Of a stretch of 64,000 nt of DNA, positions 1 through 12,800 are shown one piece after another. Made by a program: the position numbers and the translations under genes. The stretch is taken from positions 1-64,000 of the forward strand of contig BBXU01001073.1 in assembly GCA_001598975.1 (NCBI GenBank), in the 5' to 3' direction. Position 1 is the first letter of the stretch. Every line of letters begins with the position of its first letter. This stretch comes from Parachlorella kessleri (taxonomy: Eukaryota > Chlorophyta > Trebouxiophyceae > Chlorellales > Chlorellaceae). Below the pieces are notes generated by a model, which worked only from the letters and a program-made list of their open reading frames with translations, did no database searches and was not told where the DNA came from.

Positions 1-909
1 GGGGGCGGCGCGCGCGGGGTATTCCGGGCCTTCTCATGGGGTTCTCGTTTGGACATTGGAAGGGTAGGACTTGCGTTGGATAAACTTCGACCCTTGCCAA
101 CACTGTATGACAACACTACCTTAACGGTCTTGCAAGGGGCCAATTAGGATGGAGGCCCTGGTCAGTGTGCACCACTGCGCAGCAAGCGGTACTGTCAATG
201 TCAGTCAACCAGGGCGCTACTGCCCGTCTTCTGCGGTCTGTAGCATAGCAGGGTAAGTTACTAACAGTTTGTCGTCTTCTCCATACTGCAGTTTTGTGGC
301 CAAGGTATCGTCAAAAGAGATCAATGGTGAGTAGAGCCATGCTCGCTTCGACAAGCGGAAACCGCTTGGAAGGATGGTTATGCCCATTGGCTAGCCTCAC
401 CTCAGGGCAACAGCAACTCATGCATCTGCTAAGAAGAGTTGCAGGTCCTGCTGCACATATAATGTCTGCTTAGCTGATGCTGGCATATATACGCGTACTG
501 CCTACTGTCCTCTTTGCAGGAGGACGCGCCCTGCTGACCGAGTCAACCGGTGATGTGGTGGGTGTGTCCAGCAACAATCAGTTGCTTACAGATATCTGGC
601 AGGCCGTGTTGCTTGTTACGGGGTGTAGGAGTCCGTATTGGAAGTGAGTTGTCCAAGTCCATGTGCAGGAAGTGCCCCCCCCCCGCCCCCCTCCCGCCCC
701 CTTTGGGGGACAGCCTGGGTGGCGTCCACTGCCTGCAGGCACGTCATCCAAAACACCGTCGATGGCTCCTAGCACAGCCTTGCAACTCTGTCTGGCCAGC
801 TTGACTGCTGCTCTGCCTAAAGACCCCTCCTGCATATGCCCTCGATGCCTAATGCGAACCCAGCATCCCCAACATTTACCACCGTCCCCCTTGAACCGTG
901 CCACTGCAG
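1..909. other. Left edge, upstream exons not resolved
   Basis: No gene model can be closed here. Two acceptor-flanked stretches could be upstream exons of the repeated-exon gene at 910-2057. One is about 35 nt starting near 292, between a CTGCAG acceptor and a GTGAGT donor. The other starts near 521 and encodes GGRALLTES, which resembles the start of the last repeated exon (GRALLK). A cytosine run at about 676-703 sits in the intron-like part. Start codon and N-terminus of the gene may lie outside the window. Confidence 0.3.
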
Positions 910-2057
910 GGGTCCCTCCGCGGTCTCAAGGCACTGGTCACCACTCACCAAAACGGCGGTGGTCAATGCCCCAGGGCAACGCCAACGGTGTCCCGACCGT
1001 CACCACCACTCCTAACGGCAAGAACGAACCTCCCGGGCACAACGGCCGCAAGCTGCTTGAGGTCGGTGACTGTGGCCTAGGATTGCTGTTTATGGCATTT
1101 GAGAGCCATGGCAGTGCGTACTGCGAAGCGCAACATAACCTCCACAAGAAGCTGACTAGCTAGTCAACTATAGTTAAAACGTCATTCCCTTGGGAAAGGC
1201 AAGCTGACTGTTAGGTATCACTGCCCCTATCAGGCGCTACACGCCTCAACCCCCAGTTTGCCAACATCCCAAGCAGCACACTGCGCCTGCTTTTACCTGC
1301 TGCTGCAGGGGTTCCTCCGTGCCCTTCTGACTCCACCTGGACTGACCACGACCACCACTCAGACCAATGGCGGCGGCAACACACCCAACGGGAATGCCAA
1401 CGGTGTCCCAACCACATCCGTCACCACCAACAATGCCGGCAAGGAGCCCCCGGGCCAGAACGGAGGAGGCCGTAAGCTGCTCGAGGTCAGTCGCCCGTGA
1501 CTTTACTGCTGGTGTAATCAAGCCCCCCGTCCCTGGACCGCAGTGGGAGGGGAGGACGCTGCCTCGCCTATGGAAGGCTAGCAGTTCTGCTTGGACTGCT
1601 GGCCGGCTGCATGCCTATGGTAGCTGGACTGGGCGAGGGGGAGGCACACCTGCTGTGCTCGGCACCACCACTGCTTGCTGCTAGGCTACCCTGCGTGTCT
1701 TGCTGGGGTCCACGTCATCCCTAAATGCCGTAGCCTACTTGCTGTTACACCAACTGCACCCCAATGGGTGTGTGTTGTTAGGAAACAGCTGCCACTCGTC
1801 GATTCTGCGAGCATTCAGGTAAGTATCTCTCTGGCCCGTCCTCTACTGGGATGAAACTGTCCCAGGAGGCTGGTAGCATGCTGCAATGCTGAACCAGGTG
1901 ACTGTTTCTAGCGCTGCTGCAGGGGAGCAGCATCGGGCGTGCTCTGCTCAAGATCACCCAGACCAACGGTGGAGGCAAGACACCCAACGGCAATGCCAAC
2001 GGCGTTCCCTACACCAACCCTGCCGGAAACCAGCCCGGGGGCTTCAACAAGCCGTAA
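910..2057 (+). CDS. Gene with repeated Asn/Gly/Thr-rich exons (3' part)
   Basis: Three successive exon-like blocks at 910-1061, 1309-1485 and 1923-2057 are homologous. Each follows a TGCAG acceptor and carries a core close to NGGG-TPNGNANGVP. The first two end in GRKLLE just before a GTCAGT/GTCGGT donor. The third runs to a TAA stop at 2055-2057 and ends GGFNKP. Blocks two and three are in phase 0. Block one is 152 nt, one base short of a multiple of three relative to block two, so its first half matches the repeat in one frame and its second half in another. It therefore either enters in a different phase or carries a real or assembly frameshift. The composition (Thr, Asn, Gly, Pro, no Cys) suggests a secreted or cell-wall linker, but I recognise no family and infer no function. 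Upstream exons are unresolved. Confidence 0.45.
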
Positions 2058-3209
2058 GGAGCCAGCCCCCTGAGGAAATTTCCTTTAAAGACCCAGGGTA
2101 CCCTGCCCCTTTACAGGGACTATACTCTGTCGTTGCCAAGTGGACATCGTTGCGTAGGCAGAGCATAGTCGACGTTGTAGGGCAGTTTGTGTTGTGCAAT
2201 TTACCGCAAGCAAGCGGCATGCGCTGTGTGTTGGGTGGGGAACCATGCTGTTGGAAGAGGAGCAGGCCAGGCTTCCTGGAAGAATATGCTACTTGCATGC
2301 CTTATCAATTGTGTGCGCAGCATTGTTTGTAGTGCAGCCTGCCTGTCTCAGCAATCAGGACACCTTGTCTGCCAAATGTACTGTTTGTGGATTACTAGCT
2401 CAAGCCTTGGTGGATGTGTCAGTCTTTTGTACATAATGACCACACCTGGTGTATTACAAAGCATGATAGTGCTTGCCTTGAAACGTGCACATTACTACAT
2501 GACCCAGAACCCTTCTACCCAAAAATACACCTCTTAATCAAAGACGGCCATATACTCAACCAAATTACGAATGCAGAGCATTGCAAGCAAGTACTCCCAC
2601 ACCCTGCCACAGTTTGTCAATACTTGCCGACTCCACATTTCCTCAGCAGGACAAGCTGCAATCCATATCTAAAATGTGTCTTACTTGCAAGACAATCCTT
2701 CAACTCAGCAATAGGCACCCAACCTGTCGGTTCCAATACATAACACTGCCAGTACTCTGCCACTGCATCATATCTCTGCCAATAGCCTCCTCCTCTCACC
2801 GACCTATGCCTTCTGCTGCACTTGCTGCCAGGGACCCTCAATGAGATCTGCTGCCTTGCAAAGCTGATCCGGCAACCCCTCCACTGCCTGCACCTTGTCC
2901 TCCTTTGCCAGGTGCCTGCAGGCAAGATGGGAGTTCCAGTTTGTCTTCCTGTGATACGGCGCCAATGGTAACCAGACTTGCCATCACGGAACATGAGTTG
3001 ATGACATGCATCGGCCTAATTACGAGGCAACAGGAGAAGACAACACATACAACAGGCCCAGGTTGCGCCAAGTCACAGGCTACACCCCCAGCTGACTGCT
3101 GGGCACAAGAAGCCATGCAGCCCCATTCCCGGCCCCAACCAGGTGTCGTGCCCACATCGCCAGAGTTGGATGGCAGCGTGCCCCGTGGCCTGCAAACTGC
3201 TGCAGCCGG
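2058..3209. other. Convergent intergenic region
   Basis: The region lies between the stop of the repeated-exon gene (+) and the stop of the NUDIX gene (-), so it should hold both 3' UTRs. A TTACA at 2454-2458 is TGTAA on the minus strand and could be the NUDIX poly(A) signal, giving a 3' UTR of about 750 nt. The ORFs here show no recognisable protein and no splice-consistent extension. I see no other gene. Confidence 0.4.
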
Positions 3210-4494
3210 TCACCTCAGGGCAGTCCTCACGATGAGCTTGTGGTCAAATGCCAAGGAAGGCAGGCTCATCACATCATACCAGCTCGCCTCCGCTGCGTCG
3301 TCTGCTGCCTCCACCCCTGCATCGGTGGACGGCAGCAGTGCAGCGTACGCTACACTGATGCACCACCCTCGCGGGTCGCGGCCTGGGTCGCCGAAGGCTC
3401 CCACCTGCAACCAACACACAGCCTGGGCTGTTCGAGGTCAGCAGCCGCACGCACCATAGGCAAGCCAACACTGCACCTTGCCATGGCCTCCTTGCAGCGC
3501 AGAGGTTCCACCCCAGGCTTGCTGTGCAACTATTAAGCAAGTAGTGATTGAAGTGTACGCCACCTGGCAGCCGGCCAGGTCACACCGAGGGCGGCTAAGT
3601 CAACCTGGGTAAGAAGGATATCCTGGGCGGCAGCATTTACAGACGTCTCCTCCTGGAGTTCCCTGGCCGCAGCCTGCGGTCACACCAACAAGCCGCATCA
3701 CTGGCTATCAAGGCCTGCATCCCTGCGGAAGCGCTTGGGTGGTGGGCATCCCATTGACTGGCAGCAGATGACTCTTGCCTAGCCGCATGCCTCCCTGCAC
3801 GCTACTCTACGGGCCATGGCATAGGCAATGGCTGCTTCCAGCCCACCCGCCCACCTTGTCCAGTGGCTCGTTCTCATCAACAAAGCCACCTGGCAGCGCC
3901 CAGCACCCCTCATACGGGTCATTCTGCGGGGGCACAAAGGGAGCCAGCTCAGGACCTTGCTGCCCGAACTTTCTGTTCACTGCGGTAGCCCAAGCCCAAC
4001 CATGTGCTGTGGAATCTGCACTGCAATGTACTGCATAGCAGGTAGGAAAGACAGCGCACATCTTCCTAAAATCCCACTAACCTTGCGCTTAATGAGGAGC
4101 AGCTGGGCATGCTGCTCCTGGGCTGAGGGCTGGGCAACTATGACAGTATCGACAGTCACCGAAGGGCGTGGGTACCTGCAATATTTGGATAATAAATGGG
4201 TATGAAAACACCCTTGCGGCGGTCAAGTGTGTTGGCAATGTGGCAACAAGCCTGTTAGAGTCCCGGGAAGATTGGTCTGCCTTCTGTGTGGGTGGCAGGT
4301 CACACCCACCGCCACACGCAGGATGGGTTGACAATCAACGATGAGAGGTGCTGAAAGGTTCAGACGTAGGCTGCCAGCAAGACAGACGAACTGGCCTTGA
4401 GGGTACCGGTCCCCTTGAGACCTTCTTATATGTGCACATGTCAGCACATGCGGCCTACTCACTTGTAGGTATACTCGCCGCCCTGAGAGCTCAT
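3210..4494 (-). CDS. NUDIX hydrolase, ADP-ribose pyrophosphatase-like
   Basis: Five exons on the minus strand: 4494-4463, 4175-4082, 3923-3855, 3673-3605, 3404-3210 (stop TGA 3212-3210). They join in phase to 152 residues, typical for a single-domain NUDIX enzyme. The start is the ATG of MSSQGGEYTYK, and the first intron splits its last Lys codon. The fold is evident: YPRPSVTVDTVIV opens the beta-grid, WALPGGFVDENEP leads into the Nudix box, and RELQEET supplies the metal-binding glutamates. After it come GAFGDPGRDPRG and a C-terminal LAFDHKLIV helix, as in bacterial and plant ADP-ribose or nucleotide-sugar pyrophosphatases. The Nudix box has Ser where its last glycine is usual (EETSV). Known family chemistry is hydrolysis of nucleoside diphosphates linked to another group. 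The substrate here is an inference from the GDPGRDPRG segment. No targeting peptide is visible, so the enzyme is probably cytosolic or nuclear. Confidence 0.9.
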
Positions 4495-5408
4495 GACGCG
4501 AGGCGAAGTCTGATGCAAAGCTCTAGAGCGGAAGAGGGCCCTGCAGAAAGGCCTTGCTGCAGTGATCATGCAATGGCAAGACTCTGAGATCTAACGAGAT
4601 GCAGCAGATTTGTGTGCGCAGGTCACGGCCTGGTCAGTGCAAGTTCAAGGGTTCTGCGATCTTTCTCCCTTGGGATTTGGGGCCGGCCAGGTTTCGGGCA
4701 CCAGAGAAGCAGTACGCTGTTGAAAGTGTACGGGAAGCAGCCTGTTCCGAAGCAGCAGCACGGAAAGCACGTCCCCACCAGCTAGCCTGTCAATTAGCGA
4801 AGCAGCATCCCTGCTGCAGCATCCACGTCATGAACGCAGCCAGTGCCCTGCTTCACCAGCTCGGCAAGGTCGTCAGGTGGGTACAGGACTCCACAGCTTA
4901 TTGAAGGGTACTGTGCGTCGCAAGCGCTGGTGAAAGTTAGAAACAGTTGTGGATTTACCTGTGAAGCTTACTTCGAGGCCTACCCTTGCCAGCCAGTCGG
5001 CATGTGCGCCATGGCAGTCCAGACTGTCCTGCAAGGCAGTATATCCTAGAGACCTGGGATTCACAGCCGTATCAGGGAAGGAGGTGGGCCTGCGCACCTC
5101 AACTGTAACTCAAGGATTGCAGGGCTGTGGAGTCTCAAGTGCAGCCAGTGGTGGAGGTGATCCAGCCCGGACCGGTCAGCGGTGCGCAGCGCTGGAACGT
5201 TGAGAGGCGCAGGCAGGCTGAGCAGGCTGTTCAGCGAGCCCTGGACAACTGGAGCAGGAGGCATGGCGTCGAGGAAGCAGGGCCGCGGTGATCGGTAGAG
5301 ACTCGGCGTGGCTGGGATTACAACGCCGCAGACTAGCTTGCCGTGGCAGAAGGCTGGCCAGCCGCTGCGGCAGCAATAGGAGCGACAAGGGCGACAGCTG
5401 CGGGTCGA
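4495..5408. promoter_or_regulatory. Divergent promoter region, NUDIX / membrane protein
   Basis: About 0.9 kb separates the minus-strand NUDIX start (4494) from the plus-strand membrane-protein start (5409). Both promoters and 5' UTRs should lie here. I see no TATA box at a convincing distance and no third gene. An in-frame GTG at 5343 extends the downstream reading frame, but the first ATG is at 5409. Confidence 0.35.
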
Positions 5409-6342
5409 ATGGTGCTGGCCTCTCATAGTGGTGCAGGGCACAGGTGGGGAAGGCTGCGACTGTCTCACTGCAGCACCAGGTGCTCCAACCGACTGACGCT
5501 TAGGGTCTGGTACCAGCATCCCCCGGGTGAGAGCTTTGTCAGCAAAGCAGCGCACACCAGCTCAGGCTTGAATCCGGACAGCAGCCAGCCTCCCAGCAGT
5601 GCTGGTGGCGGAGCTACGGCCAAGGTGGCAGCTTTCACAGGAGCCTACATCACAGCCTTTGGTGCAGCCGCGCTGGTCTTCCCTACGCAGCTCTTGTCCC
5701 TGCTTTTCCCGGCCAGGTAAGCTTTTGGTCTGCAGAATGCGTGTAGAGTAGTGGTGACAATGCTGTAGAGGGGCAATGGCTGGGCTTGAGGTGCTGTTAG
5801 CATAGGCCTGGACGTCTGTGATCGCAATGAAGAGCAATGCGGCATTTGTGGAGAGAGTACCTGCAGAGCAGAGCAAGTTTCGTGCCTTATATACAAGCTG
5901 TGCTTATGCTGGCCAGAGCCTTCTGTGGCTACCATGTACCTAATCAAGCTGCGTGCATGAGCTTGCAAGCCTCGGTTTGCATATCGCATGTCCCCAACCC
6001 GCTTTTGGATGATTTTCCACTGACCTTGACTAAACAGGGCCAACCATACACCTTGCCTGCAGCATCTTGAGCGCGGGCTGGGTCCGCGTGGGCGCTACCC
6101 TGGCCCTCCTCTTTGGGGCCTACTACCTGGGGGCTGCGCTCGATGACCGGGAGGGCCGCAAGCCATTGAGGATGTATCAGGCCACCGTGCTAGGGAGGGC
6201 TCTGCTAGCGCTGCTGTTTTGCGGCTTGGTGGCCGGGGGGCAGTGTGGGGCTGGCCTGCTTCTGCTGGCAGCCACGAATGCGGTGGGGGCCTGGCGCATG
6301 GCGGCCGCACTGCACAGCGACGGAGTCACATGGACTTTATGA
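5409..6342 (+). CDS. Small plastid-type membrane protein, unknown function
   Basis: Two exons, 5409-5716 and 6063-6342, joined in phase (Ser codon split AG|C), give 195 residues. The N-terminal 60 or so residues are rich in Ser, Arg and Thr with few acidic residues, which looks like a plastid transit peptide (inference). After them come about four hydrophobic segments: one in exon 1 around ITAFGAAALVFPTQLLSLLF, then TLALLFGAYYLGAAL, ALLALLFCGLVAG and AGLLLLAATNAVGAW in exon 2. A conserved-looking motif YYLGAALDDREG with a following YQATVLGR resembles uncharacterised plastid membrane proteins of plants and algae, but I cannot name the family. The start is the first ATG in the open frame. The gene lies head to head with the NUDIX gene and just upstream of TASH3 on the same strand. 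Confidence 0.7.
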
Positions 6343-6838
6343 TAGCAACTAAGATTTCATGTCCGAGGTTTTGTGCCCACGTGCTACAATGTATTTTGGA
6401 AACGTGGTTGTGTCTGTAGTACTGTATGTCTAGCCAAAACCTTGGCAAAACAACTGAAGGTGTAGTGGTCCCAGTGGCTTTAGCTTGTCTCGGGGAGAGA
6501 CCTTCTCAGTAGTACTTGAATGAGGATACAAGGCAAGCCCAAGAGCATACGGCCATGCCGCCCTGGCAGTCCAGTCCAACTTTACCTCTCCTCTGCATGC
6601 ATCATCTTCCCCCATCAAGATATATAGTCCCTGATGAGATGTCTGGAGATCTCGACATGCTCGCCTGTCATGTTTGGTACTGCTGTCGTCCTGCCAGGGC
6701 GCTGAAACTTTAGTTTGTTGTCGCGTAATCGTGTCGCACATTACAGCTCGTATTGTATGATGTTCTAGCTGTCGATTGCCTGTTTGCAACCTTGGCATGG
6801 AGCACACTGAGTTGGTTGGGTGATTGCAGTGTAACACG
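6343..6838. other. Intergenic region with dispersed repeat copy
   Basis: This holds the 3' UTR of the membrane-protein gene and the promoter of TASH3. Bases about 6470-6540 resemble bases about 35105-35180 and are listed as a repeat. A TGTAA occurs at 6829-6833, immediately before the TASH3 ATG. No coding exon is apparent. Confidence 0.35.
6470..6540 (+). repeat. Dispersed repeat, copy A
   Basis: The segment contains CCAGTGGCTTTAGCTTG followed by TC and CGGGGAGAGACC, and further on AGGCAAG and AGAGCATAC. The same string of blocks, in the same order and with a few substitutions, occurs at about 35105-35180 on the same strand. One copy is intergenic and the other lies in the 3' UTR region of the NDUFB7 gene. 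I could not assign it to a known element or RNA. Confidence 0.5.
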
Positions 6839-9800
6839 ATGTCAGCTGTATCCGACTCTGGGAAGTCAATCACACGCAGGCTCAAGCAGACACTGTCAAG
6901 GTCGCCTGCCAGCGGCCCACCCCCTAGGCCCCCACCGGCAAAGCCAGCACTGCCCATCCAAGCTCGTGATCCTGCCTTGTCTAGCTACATCAATGCCAAG
7001 GCACTGGGCAGGCCGGAGGTAGTTAGCGTGATCGGCACGGCATTGTGGATAGTTCGAGGAGAGCTTTGTAGGCAGGCCAAGACTACATGACTGCTGTTCC
7101 CTGGACCCGCCTGCAGGGTCTTCCTTTCCATGAGCTCTTCAAGGCGCTGTTCGATGCCATAAACGGAGACAAGACCGGCCGGCAGCAGCTGTATGGCAAT
7201 TTGCTGCGGCTGTTCTTCTATGAGGAGCTGCCACCCGACCTCATCCAGCAGCTCGTGCCGCTGCTGCAGGCAAGCATGCAGACGGAATTCTCTTACAGAC
7301 ACAAAATAACAGATATCAGCTGGGTGATACTACTGGTACTCAGCGCTGACTTCTCTGGGCATGCAGCGGTGTCTGGAGAGCTGGGCTGGTACTGTTAAGT
7401 GACTGCTATCGTGCTTGGTGGTGACCTGTGCAGGCTCAAGGGGGCAAGGATGCCCGGGTGCTGCGCGGCCTGTACCACCTACTGGAGGTGTATGTGGGGC
7501 CAGGTTCGGCGGGAACTCCCACCCTGTATGACCCCTCCCTAGGCAAGTTTTCCTGGCAGCCCCCAACTTGATGCCGCAAACGCCTTCAAGCTTGCGTTCA
7601 CGCGTGTAAGCCTACCCAAAGGCGCAGACTCAGACATGTGTTTCCCTGGCTGGCAGTTGCACAGCCGCCAATAGTGTGAGGGGTTCATATCGCCGACATC
7701 TTTGGGACCAGCCACCCTTGTTTACGAGTGAGTTGGCCATTTGAGGAACACCGCCCTCTAAACAGCTTTGCCGCCCCCGTGCCTCTGGTGCAGTGGGTAG
7801 GCGCCCGGACGAGAAGGTCTTGCAGGCAGTCCTGAGCGAAGCTTGGTCGCTGCTGCAGCAGCTGGACTTGGATCCCATAGTGAAGCGTGCGACGTTTGTG
7901 CTAGCAGCGGCGGCGGCCAGGGGCAGCGAGAGCATACGCAAGGAGCTGGTCAGCCAGGTCAGCACCATAGGGGAGGTGGGAAGTCTACAGGGAGGCCCTA
8001 TCAAATCTACTCATGGCTATAGCATTTCTGAGTGTCACGCTATGGTGCTGTTAGAGGCTTGGAACCCCGAGGGTAGCATCAAAAAGACCTTGCAGGCCAC
8101 GTATATGGTCAGCGATGACTGCCACACTGTTGTGTGGGGTGCGTCACCAAGACAGCAGAGTCGTATCAACTCTTGCAGCGATCCAAGCACAAGGGTCAGG
8201 TCGACTTTGTGGTGTTGCCGGTCTACAGGAGTGCTGGATGGTAGCTAAGCGGACCGTCAGAAAGCAGCCCTGAAGGAGAACCTCAACAGAGTGCACCTTA
8301 GAGCCGTTGCAGGCCATGTAGTGACAGTGTACATCCGCATTGAGACACTCGTCATGCATGACCTGTGGGCATGTTGCAATCTCCTGCCTGCACTGAAACC
8401 CGGGCGCAGGTCCAGCGCGCCATCACTGCCGCCGACTCGCTGGCGGAGCTGGCTGCCAGCGGCGGCGCTGCGGCGGCCAAGGGCCGCGCCGCTGCCCGGC
8501 CCGCGGCGCTGGACTGGGACCTGCAGCACACCGCCTTCCTGGCTGTGCGGCTGTCGGGCGCGGCCACGGGGGCCGACGCGATCAGTCGGTCGAGCTTTGT
8601 GGGGGTGGGGTCGGCTGACCCGGTGGGAGCACGGCACGCGCTGGCGCTGGTGGCGGAGGTGGCCTACCGGGTGAGCCGCCGCCGCGCGCGCTGGGAGAGG
8701 GCGTGAGCTCTAAGTTAGTAATGTGTTGACTAACCAGGATATGATAGGGGGCCGCTCCTGCTGGGAGGTCGTGGTGGCGGGATGTGGAGCTGCGTGCTGC
8801 GCGTGGGGGTTGTTTGACAGCCCACAGTAGCTGGGGTGCCGCTGGCTGATCTCGGATGTATCTAAACTGCAAAGACTTCACCCAGTGGGCTTGCATTGCG
8901 GCCTACAGCCGCTTGCACCCGCTCCGGCGGTAAGGATGGCTTTTCCTGTGTGTATGGCTGGTGCAGGACGCAGGCTATGTGGCCCGCGAAATGGGCGCCC
9001 TGGTGGCAGCCGCCGCCAGGCAGTATGAAGCCTCCGGCCCAGGCCCCGCGGCAACCCCCGGGCAGGGTGTCAACCTTGAAGACCCCTGGGCCCGGCTGCA
9101 CCTGGCAAGAACGTGTGCCTATGTGCTTCACTCGGATCAGAGCTCAGGGGATGTGTCACGTGATGGGGCGCCCTTCTGGCACATGCTGCACCTGCTGGCC
9201 ACGAGGTGGGTGCTGTTCGCTAGGGAAGGAGGGCAGGATGCAGGCGACTAACGCAGGGATTGGGTAATGGGTACCTTGAGGCCTGTGTTAAGGCTACGAC
9301 TGCCGGGAGGACCAGCAAGGTTGGTTGGCGTTTAAAGCAATGGATGGAGGGAAAGCGGGGCAGGCCTCGCTCAGGGGCCTTACTTGACTAGCACAGCGAA
9401 AGGAAACGGGGCAACCACAGCACTCCCTGGCCAGGTGCTTGTGATTGCCGCAACAAGTTGCCAGTGACTGTGGATCTTCCCTGCCGCAAAGGTGGCTGCC
9501 ATCGCCGCTGCTTGGAAACATGGCTGTATCGTCCCGCTGCGTGCTTGCTCAGGCCTCTCCATGCCGCTGGCTGGCGGGGCACTGGGCTGAGCAGCAGGCC
9601 CACCAGCATTGGGGTGGGGGGTCATTGTGTCGGGCAGGCGGCGGTCTCTACATCTGGCTGGCCGCGACAGCAGCGACAGCAACAGTACCCAGCCCTGCAA
9701 ACGTATTTAACCCCATTATATGGGCACCGCTTGTTGTGTTTATGGTGTCTGGTCTGCCAGGACCTAATTATGTTTTAACTCTTTCGACACGCATATGATA

Positions 9801-12800
9801 CTGACTGTTGTAATTCCCGATGGCCCTGCTGCCAGGGATGCTGTGGACATGGTGCGCTTTGGCGCCCTGGAGGCCATGACGGGGGCGGTGCCGGCGGCGG
9901 GGGGTGTCACGCTGCTGGGAGTCGGCGCCGGCGCTGGGGGCGGCAAGCATTCCGGCTCCGGCGCCGGGAAGCAGTCCCGGGAGGATGTGGTGTTCCAGCA
10001 GCGGAGGGGGCGGGCCTGGAGGCTCCTGGTGGCGCAGGTCGGTGGCAGGGATGGTGTGATGGTGGGTGTTGGCATTCGGCTTGGCTTCACTTGCATTTCT
10101 CCCATGTTTCTGAAATAGTATGTCCGGATAGGCTGACATGGGGCCAGTGCATGGCATGCCGCCCATGGAGAGTTTGGTAGGCATATGAAGCCGTGTTCAA
10201 GAGATCTTCTGCAGCCGAGCGGGCTTGCTGATGGGAGCCCTCTGACGCTCGCGGCCCAGGTGGGACAGGCTGGCAGGCCCCCGGCTGCTGCGCTGGCTCC
10301 AGGGTGGGCCATGGCTGGCAGCCGGCCAGGCGGAGTGCAAGCGTGGGCAAAGTCTTCTCAACCCTGGCTGCAGGCTGGACTGCAAGTCACCATACCCGGG
10401 GCGCCCGGTGCGGCAGCAGCCCCGATGAAGCTTATAGAGTGCCTGGGCAGGTAGGCTTGCTGCGCTGTTTCGTCACGCTCTCTCCAACCCAAGCTATTGC
10501 TACAAATGCACTATCTGAAATGTAGGGTTGGGCCTATAGCAAGACCTTGTATCTCTCCAAGACGCTTACCTTTTCTGTGATATTTAGTCGTAGCACCCGC
10601 TAAAGTGGCGGGATGCGAGCACCGTTTCGTGCCCTCAATCTGCTGATTTTGTGTTGTGCAGGCTGCTGGCGGCAGCTGTGCGCAGCAGTGCCAACAGGGC
10701 TTCTCGGTTTGTCGTGGCCTGCAACGTGATTGGGTCCCTGGCAGGTGCGCCCCCTGGCAGGAGTTTGACGGGCAGCCACGGCAGATAACTGCCTCACGGC
10801 AGCAGCCAGCCCTGCCTGTTAAAGCGTGGTTGACTGATGCTAACAGTAGTTGTATGATGCTGCGCATGGGGCGGGCAAAGCCTCGATCTGATGATGCATG
10901 CTGAACCCCTGCCCTGATTCACCCGCCTGCCTACACCCTCGGCCGCTGGTTCAGCACCCGCTGCCGTGCCGTGCAGAGTCGTGCCTGGCCTCCCAGAGCG
11001 TGGGCAGCTCCCGCCACAACACCTCCCCCGACTGCGACCGCGTGCTGTCGGGCCTGGCGGCCGGGCTGGGCGCCGCGCTGGAGGCCGACATGGGCGCTGC
11101 GCAGCGCTGTGCATGCCTGGAAGCCCTGCTGTACCTGCAGGTCTGGTCACTGGTTTCTTGGTGTGAGGGCTCCAGGAGCGGTGCACGGCACAGAACCTGT
11201 GGAAGTGGGAGTGAGAAATTGCGTCTGTAGCTTTTGCCCTCCAGGTTAAGCCGAGAGATTTGGTTGATGTCTTGGATTGAGAACATTGTGGTACGGTAAC
11301 TCGCCCATGTCTTGGTAATGGGAGACTGGCCGGGCAATGACCAATGAGAAGTTGGGCGCACAGAGGCATGCAAATGGAGATTCAATGTGCCCGCGCAGGC
11401 GCCTGGTGCTGTCATAATGCTGTGCTGCGCGCTGCGCTGTGCTTTCCCTTCCTTGCGCTTTGCGCCCTTGACAATCTAGCTTACTTGCTTGCAGGCTGCT
11501 GGGTACCCCACCGGGCTGACCCCAGCCAAGATGGTGGCAGCGGCCGGCAGCGGGGGCGCAGCATGGGCCGGCGGCTTGCAGGACTTGCTGCTCTCCACGG
11601 TCCTCAAGTGCGCCAAGGCGAGGCCCAAGCTGGCCACAGCCTTCCTGGGGTATGCCACGGCAGGTGAGTCCATGCAGCTGGGTAGGCGGTCGGGGCGGGT
11701 GGGGTAGTAGTTAACCATCACTTGCCCTGCTGTGTGCTTTCACCCGGGCCCGGTTACGACAACCTCTCAAGGGTTGAGCAGAGAGGCAGGGTTAGTTTAG
11801 GGAATGGGCAGCTGACTGGCCGTGGGAGGTGGCAAGTGGTTTTGTTAGTGGAGCAGCGTGCAAGACCGATGCTGGGTGTGTGAAGGTGAACCCGCACGGT
11901 TTTATGGGGTTTACTTTTTTTGAAGTGGTCAGGATGTAATGCATGGCAGCAGTCTCCAGCCTGGTAAGGGTTTCCCATGGGCTGTCCTCTCAAGCTGCCC
12001 ATGGCAGGCCCCTAGCTCTCAAGTGCTGCTTGCTGCGCTCGCTTGTGCTGCAGCTGTAGCCATCTCACCCGTGGGCATCGACCTTGGCAAGGTGACTGGC
12101 CTTTGGGACGCGGCGGTGGCGGCAGGACGGGAAGGCAAGGAGGCGGGGCTAGCGGCAGCGCTGGATACGCTGCAGAGCCCCCCGCCATCGTCCACGCAGC
12201 TGCGAGCAGGTGTGTCAGACATTGCCATGTGTTTGGAAAAAACGTTCACGCGTACGTGTGGGTACAGGGCAGGAGCGGACAGGGCGGGCGAGGTGGCGGC
12301 CGGCAGAAGTTAGGTGCTGGACAGCATCAATGCTGGCTTTCCTGCCTTTGGGTGGCCAGTTGTCTGTTTCAATAGCAGAGGGCTGGCAACGGCATCCTGC
12401 TGCGCACCCGTGTGCGGTGCAGCTAGTAGCTTGTGGCAAGTGAGACCTTTCACGTCGCGAACCTGCGCAGGCGCTGGTGGTGATGCTGACGTGGCGCGCG
12501 CTGTGCGTGAGGAGGATGGCTGGAATGCCTTCGTGGCCACGGCTGCGTGGTGGGTGGGCGAGCACGCCAACTCACTCTGCGGGGAGTATGCAGGTGGGAT
12601 GGCCTACACTGACTAGGTGGTCGTCATTTGAGAGTAGTGGTGGCAGGTGGAGAAGGGATGGCAGTCTGGTAGATGTAGGAAAAAGCTACCAGCCTGAGGT
12701 CCTCTTCCTGTGCCTCGAATTCAGCCTGGAGACGGGCAATGGGTTGTAACTGCACCTAGGTGCGCTGTTAGTCCGCCGTCTGCTCCACAGCTGCTGCCCC

